Source: Pseudomonas benzenivorans (lineage in GTDB: Bacteria > Pseudomonadota > Gammaproteobacteria > Pseudomonadales > Pseudomonadaceae). Taken from it: 64,000 bases of DNA. Each line of letters starts with the position of its first letter. Positions within the stretch are counted from its first letter, which is position 1. This document shows positions 30,366 to 36,627 of this stretch, piece after piece. The translations under genes and the position numbers were made by a program. Where the stretch lies: positions 248,001 through 312,000 of the forward strand of contig NZ_CP137892.1 of assembly GCF_033547155.1 (NCBI RefSeq), read 5' to 3'. Under the pieces are notes generated by a model. The model was not told the DNA's origin and did no database searches. It was given only the letters and a program-made list of their open reading frames with translations.

Positions 30366-30395
30366 ACGACGGCCAGGACTCTGCCTGGCCGTCGT
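30366..30395 (-). terminator. Perfect 12-bp hairpin between hcp and vgrG
   Basis: Positions 30366-30377 and 30384-30395 are perfect complements around a six-base loop. On the minus strand it is followed only by GTTT, so partial termination or mRNA processing is more likely than a full stop; it would yield more hcp than vgrG transcript. Confidence 0.7.
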
Positions 30396-30416
30396 GAGCG
30401 TTACCGCGTGATCACC

Positions 30417-30935
30417 TTAAGCGGAGATCGGGGTACGCCAGTCGTCGGAGCCGGAAGTGCCGGAGACTTCGTGGGTCCAGACGATCTTGCGGTAGGTGAA
30501 GTAGACGTCTTCCAGGTGGGTGAAGTGGGACATGCCCGGGTCCTGGCAGTTCGGCATGCGCGACTGCACGTCGACGATCACCGCGTCTTCCAGTTCGATG
30601 GTGAAGTAGTGCTCCTGGGTACCGGTGGAGGAGGTGCGGTACCACTCCAGGCGGCACTTGCTCAGGCGTTCGCCGGAGGTCAGGGAGTTGAAGATCAGCG
30701 GCGAGGACTTGTCGAACACCTTGGTGATCATCAGCGGCTTGTGCACGCGCTGGCCGGTCGGCTGGCCGGACTGCGGGTCACGCGGGATGATGACCTGGTG
30801 GTTGAAGGCTTGAACCAGAATCTGGTCTTCATGACCTTCCTGGAAGATGTTGCCGACCGAGTCCTCGGTGAAGGTGCCTGCGGTGATCAGGCCTTGCTTG
30901 GTGCCTTCGAGGGACAGATACGCGGGTGTTGGCAT
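30417..30935 (-). CDS. hcp: T6SS tube protein Hcp
   Basis: A 172-aa protein typical of Hcp1-family tube subunits (PAYLSLEGTKQGLITAGTF at the start; VHKPLMITKVFDKSSPLIF near residue 65; EHYFTIELEDAVIVDV near residue 107). Hcp hexamers stack into the secreted tube and chaperone effectors. AAGGAGAG precedes ATG 30935. No sheath, baseplate or membrane-complex genes are present, so this is an orphan hcp-vgrG island served by a T6SS elsewhere. A sigma-54 promoter lies 55-69 bases upstream of the start codon. Confidence 0.94.
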   Translation of the reverse strand: MPTPAYLSLEGTKQGLITAGTFTEDSVGNIFQEGHEDQILVQAFNHQVIIPRDPQSGQPTGQRVHKPLMITKVFDKSSPLIFNSLTSGERLSKCRLEWYRTSSTGTQEHYFTIELEDAVIVDVQSRMPNCQDPGMSHFTHLEDVYFTYRKIVWTHEVSGTSGSDDWRTPISA

Positions 30936-30989
30936 GAGTGCTCTCCTTGCCTGGTTCGTGGATCGAGTGATCCGGGAGCCGGGTCTAGA

Positions 30990-31004
30990 GCGAATACCGT
31001 GCCA
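30990..31004 (-). promoter_or_regulatory. Sigma-54 (RpoN) promoter of hcp
   Basis: On the minus strand the sequence TGGCACGGTATTCGC has the GG-N10-GC spacing that defines -24/-12 promoters and seven of seven bases of the TGGCACG element. The expected start is near 30978, giving a leader of about 43 bases. The flank just upstream is unusually AT-rich for this genome. Confidence 0.8.
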
Positions 31005-31088
31005 TTTAATTAAAATCCTTTAAAAACAATGAGTTAGTTGATTAATGTGATGCCGCTGGCGAGGGCTGAGACGGCGCGCACAAAAAGC

Positions 31089-31129
31089 TGCGCAGAGAGT
31101 GGCGCAAGGTTGTGCAAGATGTTGCGCAA
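31089..31129. promoter_or_regulatory. Array of TTGNGCAA-like boxes, candidate activator sites for the sigma-54 promoter
   Basis: TGCGCA (31089-31094), TGGCGCAA (31100-31107), TTGTGCAA (31110-31117) and the perfect palindrome TTGCGCAA (31122-31129) are centred 10-12 bases apart, so they face the same side of the helix. They lie 85-125 bases upstream of the -24 element, the right distance for a bacterial enhancer-binding protein. A related TTGCGCAC is at 31206-31213. The remainder of the 294-base hcp upstream gap holds no gene that I can see. Confidence 0.6.
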
Positions 31130-31229
31130 TTGCTTGCGGTGTCAGGTCTGGCGTGGCCTGGGTGGAAGCATGCACAGCTTTATCCACAGCCCGGCGAGCA
31201 ATGAGTTGCGCACTTCTGCTTGGCGGGGC

Positions 31230-31433
31230 TCAGGCGCTTTTCTGCTGGCGTAGCAGTTGCTCGTGACCGTCTTCCCAGCCGGCCTCCCAGGCCGCGGCGG
31301 GCACTTCGGCGGCATAGGGCTGCTGGCTGTTCGGCTGGCCGGTCAGGCCCGCCATGTAGCCCTGCTGATAGGCCTTGTTCAGGCTCTCCAGGCTCCACTG
31401 GCGCTTGTCATCGGGTTGGGCGTCGGACGCCAT
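31230..31433 (-). CDS. Rmf/CrpP-like small protein
   Basis: A 67-aa protein whose core (NKAYQQGYMAGLTGQP then AAAWEAGWEDGHEQLLRQQ) matches the ribosome modulation factor family, including CrpP-like members. Rmf dimerises 70S ribosomes in stationary phase; CrpP relatives have been linked to other roles, so the exact activity is open. ATG 31433 or GTG 31439 could be the start. It lies between the T6SS module and the toxoflavin cluster. The cysteine region of canonical Rmf is absent. Confidence 0.7.
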   Translation of the reverse strand: MASDAQPDDKRQWSLESLNKAYQQGYMAGLTGQPNSQQPYAAEVPAAAWEAGWEDGHEQLLRQQKSA

Positions 31434-31797
31434 GGGCACGGCTCGGGTGGCTCTCGTCTGTGTCTATCTTAGCCATCCGGGGCTGCCGTGCCGGGACGCC
31501 GGTCCGGGCTTTTATACCGCTGACCATTTTTGTGATGGAGTCGACCAATGGGGCGGCGCTATTGCACCCGCCGGCACGTGCGAGGTGTTCGTCCCCTGTC
31601 ATGCCTGTGTGTGCCGTTATTATTCTGGATGGCGAGGAGAAACAGTTGGCGTGGCCGGAAGTTAGAGGGCGTAGTGCGGGGGCTGAAGTTTGCGCTGTTT
31701 GTGTAATTAGATAAGTCACAGGAATGCGCTGTATTCGCATAAAGAATTTGCCCGCTCGAAGTTGCCTATGCAAGATGGCCGAAAGTGAGGTGCGTCA
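31434..31797. other. 364-base gene-free gap with lower GC at the head of the tox cluster
   Basis: No convincing coding sequence is seen. The right half (from about 31580) is noticeably more AT-rich than its neighbours. It contains ATGCG-N7-CGCAT (31724-31740), a LysR-type box (31733-31747) and TTGC-N4-GCAA (31762-31773), so it is probably the regulatory region of the downstream membrane protein and tox genes. Confidence 0.5.
31733..31747. promoter_or_regulatory. LysR-type T-N11-A box (ATTC-N7-GAAT)
   Basis: ATTC (31733-31736) and GAAT (31744-31747) form the symmetric T-N11-A core bound by LysR-family regulators, 51-65 bases before the start of the YdcZ-like gene. It is a candidate site for the LysR protein encoded at 37689-38615. 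Confidence 0.45.
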
Positions 31798-32244
31798 ATG
31801 TCGATGATTATTCCGTTACTTATCAGTTTACTTGCGGGTATGGCCGTGCCGTTACAGGCCGGCACGAACTCGCAACTGGCCGCGGTGGCGGGGCATCCGT
31901 TCTGGGCGACCACGATTTCCCTGGTGGTCAGCATGCTGGCGATCGCCGTGGTCATGCTGGTCCTGAAGATGCCCCGGCCCAATATGGCCGACCTCCAGGC
32001 GGCCCCCTGGTGGGCCTGGCTCGGCGGGGTTGCCGGGGTGTTCTATATCACCGTGGCGTTGTTCATGGCGCCGCGCCTTGGCGCCGTGACCTTCATCATG
32101 TCGGTCATAGTCGGGCAGTTGTTGGTGTCGTTGATCATCGATTATTTCGGCCTGGTGGGGCTGCCCCGGCAGGAGATCAGCATGCAGAAGTTGGTGGGCG
32201 TATTGATCGTTATTGTGGGGTTCTCGGTGACGGTGAATACCTGA
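31798..32244 (+). CDS. YdcZ (DUF606)-family DMT-type small membrane protein
   Basis: A 148-aa protein with about five hydrophobic helices (MIIPLLISLLAGMAVPLQAG; FWATTISLVVSMLAIAVVML; WLGGVAGVFYITVALFMA; FIMSVIVGQLLVSLIID; VGVLIVIVGFSVTV). This is the YdcZ half-size member of the drug/metabolite transporter superfamily. GTGAGG lies seven bases before ATG 31798. It is 105 bases ahead of toxA on the same strand, so a role in export or uptake for the toxoflavin pathway is plausible but not shown. Confidence 0.78.
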   Translation: MSMIIPLLISLLAGMAVPLQAGTNSQLAAVAGHPFWATTISLVVSMLAIAVVMLVLKMPRPNMADLQAAPWWAWLGGVAGVFYITVALFMAPRLGAVTFIMSVIVGQLLVSLIIDYFGLVGLPRQEISMQKLVGVLIVIVGFSVTVNT

Positions 32245-32290
32245 GTCGACGCGTTGTTTAATGCGTGCCGATTAATTATGGATGCGCGGG

Positions 32291-32319
32291 GTACTGTATG
32301 TTTACGTCCGTGCATGGAC
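32291..32319. promoter_or_regulatory. Dyad elements upstream of toxA
   Basis: GTA-N9-TAC with a T-N11-A core (32291-32305) abuts a near-perfect 14-base palindrome GTCCGTGCATGGAC (32306-32319). They lie 31-59 bases before toxA and could be an operator for the cluster's LysR regulator. The arms of the first element are only three bases, so support is limited. Confidence 0.35.
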
Positions 32320-32349
32320 AGCCAAGGCACAATTATATCGGGAGGATAT

Positions 32350-33090
32350 ATGACAGTTGGCAATGCGATGTATGACGCTATTGGCTCGCGCTTCGAGGAG
32401 TTTACCGATAGTGCGTCCCAGCGTTCGGTGGAGACGGAAACCTTCTTCAGCATGGTGGGCGATGTGCGGGGCAAGTCGGTGCTGGATCTTGCCTGCGGCT
32501 ATGGCTTCTTCGGCCGGGAACTCTACCGCCGGGGGGCCAAGGCCGTGGTCGGCGTGGATATCTCGCCGTCGATGATCCAGCTGGCGCGGGACGAGTCGGC
32601 GCGAAACGGCGAGAGCATCGAGTACCACGTGCGCAATGTTGCGGAGATGGAAATCCTCGGGCAGTTCGACCTGATCACCGCCGCCTGGCTGTTCAACTAT
32701 GCGCAGTCCCCCGAGGAGCTGGAGAAGATGTTCGTGGTGGCCGCCAGGAACCTGCTGCCGGGCGGCCGGCTGGTGGCCTACACGGTCGAGCCCGACTACC
32801 GGCTGGCCCTGGGCAACTTCACCACCTATGGCGTTACGGTCAAGAACGAGCAGCCCCATCTGGGCGGTTACCGCTGCGACGCCGAGTTCGTCACCCATCC
32901 GCCGAGTGCCTTCACCTTCTATCGCTGGGGCCGCGGTGTCTACGAGCGGGCCATCCAGCGCGCAGGGTTCAGCGAGTGGCATTGGCAGAAGCCCATCATC
33001 TCCCAGCAGAGCCGCAGCCGGTACCCGGCGGACTACTGGGAGCAGTTCGAGCGCAACTGCCTGCAAACCGGCCTGGTCTGCACGCGCTGA
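32350..33090 (+). CDS. toxA: Toxoflavin biosynthesis SAM-dependent N-methyltransferase ToxA
   Basis: A 246-aa class I methyltransferase: motif I VLDLACGYGFFGRELYRRGA (residues 39-58), VVGVDISPSMI as motif II, and LITAAWLFNYAQSPEELE as the later strand. In toxoflavin synthesis the ToxA methyltransferase adds two N-methyl groups to 1,6-didemethyltoxoflavin. The length agrees with known ToxA (about 245 aa). GGAGG (32341-32345) fixes ATG 32350. The assignment rests on the company it keeps: toxD, toxB, toxC and toxE follow in the same direction. On sequence alone it would only be a generic methyltransferase. Confidence 0.88.
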   Translation: MTVGNAMYDAIGSRFEEFTDSASQRSVETETFFSMVGDVRGKSVLDLACGYGFFGRELYRRGAKAVVGVDISPSMIQLARDESARNGESIEYHVRNVAEMEILGQFDLITAAWLFNYAQSPEELEKMFVVAARNLLPGGRLVAYTVEPDYRLALGNFTTYGVTVKNEQPHLGGYRCDAEFVTHPPSAFTFYRWGRGVYERAIQRAGFSEWHWQKPIISQQSRSRYPADYWEQFERNCLQTGLVCTR

Positions 33091-33167
33091 GCCAGGCGGG
33101 CAGTCGCTGCCCCTGAGGCGCGCCGGCGGGCTGCGCCGCCCATTCCTGCAGGCTACGAGAGAGCGTT

Positions 33168-34175
33168 ATGACAGCCGAAGAGTTTGCCCACTGGCCTCTG
33201 TTCGAAGAGCGCCTGAGTACCGACCTGAGCGATCGCCAGCTGATGGGATTGCCCGAGCACTTCCAGGCGACGCGGGCGGTGGCCCAGCCACTGCCGTTGT
33301 GGCGGGAGCTGGCCCTGAGGTCGAGCGAGGCCCTGTGCGCTTGCCTGGAAGACCCCGCCACGCCGCTGCCCAAGCGCCTCGTCGCGGGCAAGCTGCTGGC
33401 CGAGACCGGCGACCCGCGAATCAACGCGCTGGCGCCGCCGATGATCGAGGTGCCGGGCGGGGTCGTGCGCATCGGCCTGGCCGCGGAGGCGGTGGATGAC
33501 GTCATGCAGGCGCTGGCCGGGCTGGGCCTGGATCGCGACTGGATCGTCAAGGAAACCCCGTGCCATGAGTCGAGCCTGCGGACCTACCGTATCGGCCGCT
33601 ACCCGGTGACCAACCAGGAATACCGTGCGTTCCTCGAGGATTCGCGCCAGGCCAGGCTGCCGACCAGCTGGGCCTTCGGCCAGTTTCCGACGGAGCGGGC
33701 CAACCACCCGGTCTATGGCGTGCGCGCGGAGGACGCCGATGCCTATGTCGCCTGGCTGGCCGCACGCACCGGGCGTGCCTTCCGTCTGCCGAGCGAGGCG
33801 GAATGGGAGTATGCCGCAGCGGGGCCGGACCGCCTGGAGTTCCCCTGGGGCAACCGCTTCCTGAGCGACCACGCCAACACCGCCGAGACCGGCCTGTTCG
33901 CGACCACGGCGGTCGGCACCTTCCCCGCGGGCGCATCGCCCTTCGGTTGTCTGGACATGGCCGGCAATGTCGAGGAGTACGTCGCCGACGACTACCGACC
34001 CTATCCCGGGGGCCAGGCCATCGAGGACGACCTGGTCAGAGTGGTCGGCAGCCACCGAGTGGCCCGGGGCGGCAGCTTCACCCGCTTCCGCGACCTGGCG
34101 CGCAACAGTCGCCGCCACGGCAAATTCCCGCGCGACATCTACGTGATGGGTTTTCGCCTGGCCGAGGATCTGTGA
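33168..34175 (+). CDS. toxD: Toxoflavin biosynthesis SUMF1/FGE-fold protein ToxD
   Basis: A 335-aa protein whose C-terminal part (about residues 95-335) is a formylglycine-generating-enzyme (SUMF1) fold: RIGRYPVTNQEYRAFLEDS, FRLPSEAEWEYAAAG, FGCLDMAGNVEEYVADDY and RVARGGSFTRFRDLARNSRR. The catalytic cysteine pair of true FGEs, which follows RGGS, is absent, so it does not mature sulfatases. The N-terminal 90 residues have helical repeats of unknown role. ToxD of Burkholderia glumae is required for toxoflavin; its step is not settled. GAGAGAG precedes ATG 33168. The gap to toxA is 77 bases. Confidence 0.87.
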   Translation: MTAEEFAHWPLFEERLSTDLSDRQLMGLPEHFQATRAVAQPLPLWRELALRSSEALCACLEDPATPLPKRLVAGKLLAETGDPRINALAPPMIEVPGGVVRIGLAAEAVDDVMQALAGLGLDRDWIVKETPCHESSLRTYRIGRYPVTNQEYRAFLEDSRQARLPTSWAFGQFPTERANHPVYGVRAEDADAYVAWLAARTGRAFRLPSEAEWEYAAAGPDRLEFPWGNRFLSDHANTAETGLFATTAVGTFPAGASPFGCLDMAGNVEEYVADDYRPYPGGQAIEDDLVRVVGSHRVARGGSFTRFRDLARNSRRHGKFPRDIYVMGFRLAEDL

Positions 34176-34227
34176 CGTGCCGCTGCCCAACAACGAGAAC
34201 AAGAAGCCAGTCCAGCAGGGAGTGCCC

Positions 34228-34821
34228 ATGACGCACATCAAGATCAGAAACCAGGTCGCAATTCCGCTGTCGTCGGGGAACTGCGTGGGAACCTTCATCA
34301 GCTTCAGCGGCCTGTCCTCGAACCACGAGCATATCGCCATACGCTTCGGCTCGGCGGAGTTGGACAACCCGCTGGTGCGGATTCACTCCGAATGCCTCAC
34401 CGGCGACGTGTTCACCTCGCAGCGCTGCGACTGCGGCCCGCAACTGAACGAGGCGATCGCCCGGCTCAACGAGGAGGGCGGCCTGCTCATCTACCTGCGG
34501 CAGGAGGGGCGCGGCATCGGGCTGTACGCCAAGCTGGACGCCTACCGCCTGCAGGATGGCGGGCTCGACACCTTCGAGGCCAACACCCACTTGAACTTCC
34601 CGGAAGACAGCCGCGACTTCTCCCACGCCGCGCAAATGCTGCACGCCCTGAATGTCAGGCGCTGCCGGCTGATGACCAACAACCCGGACAAGGTCATTGC
34701 CCTGAAGAGCTGCGGCATCGAAGTGGACTACGCCATTCCCACCGGCGTCTTCGTGACCGAACACAACCGCCATTACCTGCAGGCCAAAGTCGCCAAGAAG
34801 AATCACCTGATCGACCTGTAG
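34228..34821 (+). CDS. toxB: GTP cyclohydrolase II, toxoflavin pathway (ToxB)
   Basis: A 197-aa GTP cyclohydrolase II, which opens GTP to 2,5-diamino-6-ribosylamino-pyrimidinone phosphate. The zinc cysteines are in HSECLTGDVFTSQRCDCGPQ (C-x10-C-x-C, near residues 55-68), and the catalytic LIYLRQEGRGIGL and late VRRCRLMTNNPDK are intact. AGGGAG (34217-34222) with five-base spacing favours ATG 34228 over GTG 34177. It is a ribA paralogue, but the other riboflavin genes are absent here and the flanking genes are tox genes, so it most likely feeds toxoflavin. Confidence 0.9.
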   Translation: MTHIKIRNQVAIPLSSGNCVGTFISFSGLSSNHEHIAIRFGSAELDNPLVRIHSECLTGDVFTSQRCDCGPQLNEAIARLNEEGGLLIYLRQEGRGIGLYAKLDAYRLQDGGLDTFEANTHLNFPEDSRDFSHAAQMLHALNVRRCRLMTNNPDKVIALKSCGIEVDYAIPTGVFVTEHNRHYLQAKVAKKNHLIDL

Positions 34822-34900
34822 CCCGCCAACGCCGGTCCCTTCGAGCGCTCGCGCCGAGGGTCGAATCGTTTTAGACGTCCAACACAATGGAGAGTGGTTG

Positions 34901-36589
34901 ATGAAGCACTTCGGACCCATCAGCGGTATTGCCAGTTTTCAAGACACCTATATCGCCACGGCCGGATACGACAACCAGGTGATTCTGTGGGATGCGCGAA
35001 CCAAGACCCCGATTCACCGGGTCCTGCACGATCATCTGGCCAACCAGTGCGCGTTCAGCCCCGATGGCAAGCTGCTGGTCAGCTCCAGCAGTGACTACAG
35101 CGCGCGGCTGTGGGAAGTGCCGAGCATGCGCCTGAAGGCGGTGCTGATCGGCCACGAGGACGACATCGAGATGTCCGCCTTCGCGCCCGACGGCCAGACC
35201 ATCGCGACCTGTTCCCGCGATCACAGCATCCGCCTGTTCGATCTGCACGGCCGACTGCTGCGGGTGCTGCGGGGGCATGGCGCCGACGTGATCTCGGTGT
35301 GCTGGTCGGCCGAGGGGGACATGCTGGTGTCCAGCAGCGACGACGGCACCATCCGTCGCTGGGACGCCAACAGCGGCCGCCAGCTCGCCCTCATCGACCT
35401 CGATGGCGTGGAGACCGACACCGTCTCGCTGGCCCGCGACGGCACCATCTTCGCCGGCGACGACGAAGGCCGGATCACGGTGATCGGGGCGTCCTCCCGC
35501 CATGCCCAGCAGGCCCATGCCGCCGGCATCAAGCGCATCGTCTGGGACGACGCCCAGGGTCTGCTGATCAGCCTCAGCTACGACCGCTCGGTGGTGCTCT
35601 GGCGGCTGGACGAGCAGGGGCAGTTGCACAAGACGGCGGAAAGCGCCTTGCCGAGCATCATCTGGCCCCGCAGCTGCGCGCTGCTCGGCGATGACCGCAT
35701 CGCCTTCGTGACCTTCGGCTCCAGCTACGCCACCTGGAACTACCGCACCCAGGAATGGGACCTGAGCCAGATCGAGCCCGCGCTGAGCCTCAACGCGGTG
35801 GCGCTGGTGGGGCACGACACTTACAGCATCGGTGATGCCGGCATCGTCCAGGTCAATGGCCAGGCCTCGGTGAAGATCGGCAGCCTGTGCAATTTCCTCC
35901 TGCCGTGCGGCGACTACCTGCTCACCGGCGGGCAGATGGGCACCCTGTTCGATGCCATCAGCGGCCGTACGCTCTATCAGCATCGCTCGCCGCTGAACTG
36001 CGCCACCACCTTTCACAAGGATGGCCAGCTGCATGCGGCGATCGGCACCTACACCGGCGAGGCGATCATCTTGCGCCTCGACGCCGATGGTCCGCGTTAC
36101 CTGACCCAGGTGCAGATGCACGATAACGCGATCAAGGGCATCAGCGCCGACGACAGCCTGCTGTTCAGCGTCTGCGCCACCGCGGCGGCGGCCTTCCACC
36201 GCATCGAGGACTTCGGCCTGCAGCGCTATGTGGTCAAGGCCCACGAGCGCATCTCCAATGGCTGTACGCGCATCGCCGGCGGCTTCGCCAGCATCGGTCG
36301 CGACCTCAAGCTGCGCCTGTGGCGCAACGGCGAGAGCGAGGTCTATGCCACGCCCCACGCGCACTCGGTGAAGTGCATCGCGGCCTCCGCGGACATGCGG
36401 CGGATCGCCACCGGCAGCTACGGCGGCACCGTGGCGGTGTTCGACCTGGAGCAGGGGCGCTGGGAGCGGGTCGAGAAGCCGACCGCCAGTGGCATTTCCT
36501 GCCTGACCAGCGACCCGGCGTCCAATGGCTTCCTGGCCAGTGCCTACGACGGCCAGCTCTACCCGATCGGCGCGCAGGCCGGCGCTTGA
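34901..36589 (+). CDS. toxC: WD40-repeat protein ToxC of toxoflavin biosynthesis
   Basis: A 562-aa protein made of WD40-like blades. The first four are clear: YIATAGYDNQVILWDARTK, LLVSSSSDYSARLWEVPSM, TIATCSRDHSIRLFDLHGR and MLVSSSDDGTIRRWDANSG; later ones are degenerate (LISLSYDRSVVLWRLDEQG; RIATGSYGGTVAVFDLEQG near the end). There is no signal peptide. WD40 proteins are usually scaffolds, but B. glumae ToxC is required for toxoflavin and its chemistry is unknown. GGAGAG (34889-34894) supports ATG 34901. It lies between toxB and toxE. Confidence 0.88.
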   Translation: MKHFGPISGIASFQDTYIATAGYDNQVILWDARTKTPIHRVLHDHLANQCAFSPDGKLLVSSSSDYSARLWEVPSMRLKAVLIGHEDDIEMSAFAPDGQTIATCSRDHSIRLFDLHGRLLRVLRGHGADVISVCWSAEGDMLVSSSDDGTIRRWDANSGRQLALIDLDGVETDTVSLARDGTIFAGDDEGRITVIGASSRHAQQAHAAGIKRIVWDDAQGLLISLSYDRSVVLWRLDEQGQLHKTAESALPSIIWPRSCALLGDDRIAFVTFGSSYATWNYRTQEWDLSQIEPALSLNAVALVGHDTYSIGDAGIVQVNGQASVKIGSLCNFLLPCGDYLLTGGQMGTLFDAISGRTLYQHRSPLNCATTFHKDGQLHAAIGTYTGEAIILRLDADGPRYLTQVQMHDNAIKGISADDSLLFSVCATAAAAFHRIEDFGLQRYVVKAHERISNGCTRIAGGFASIGRDLKLRLWRNGESEVYATPHAHSVKCIAASADMRRIATGSYGGTVAVFDLEQGRWERVEKPTASGISCLTSDPASNGFLASAYDGQLYPIGAQAGA

Positions 36590-36627
36590 GCGGCGTCTGT
36601 GAACATCTCGGCGCGGGGCCAGGGGCG

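Noticed and set aside
28196..30397. Long open frame antisense to vgrG
   Set aside because: It has low-complexity Val/Leu/Ala/Gly composition and simply mirrors the codon bias of vgrG; no family features and no ribosome site.
31010..31060. IHF site between the hcp promoter and its upstream boxes
   Set aside because: AATCAACTAACTCA on the minus strand matches only part of the IHF consensus; AT-richness alone is not enough.
31089..31129. CRISPR-like array
   Set aside because: The repeated units are only eight bases with 2-4-base gaps and no cas genes exist; it is better explained as clustered regulator sites.
33168..34175. SUMF1 protein as a sulfatase-activating formylglycine-generating enzyme
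   Set aside because: No sulfatase gene is near and the catalytic cysteines after RGGS are missing.
34177..34227. Longer GTG start for toxB
   Set aside because: The 17 extra residues are polar and non-conserved, while ATG 34228 has a strong ribosome site at the right distance.
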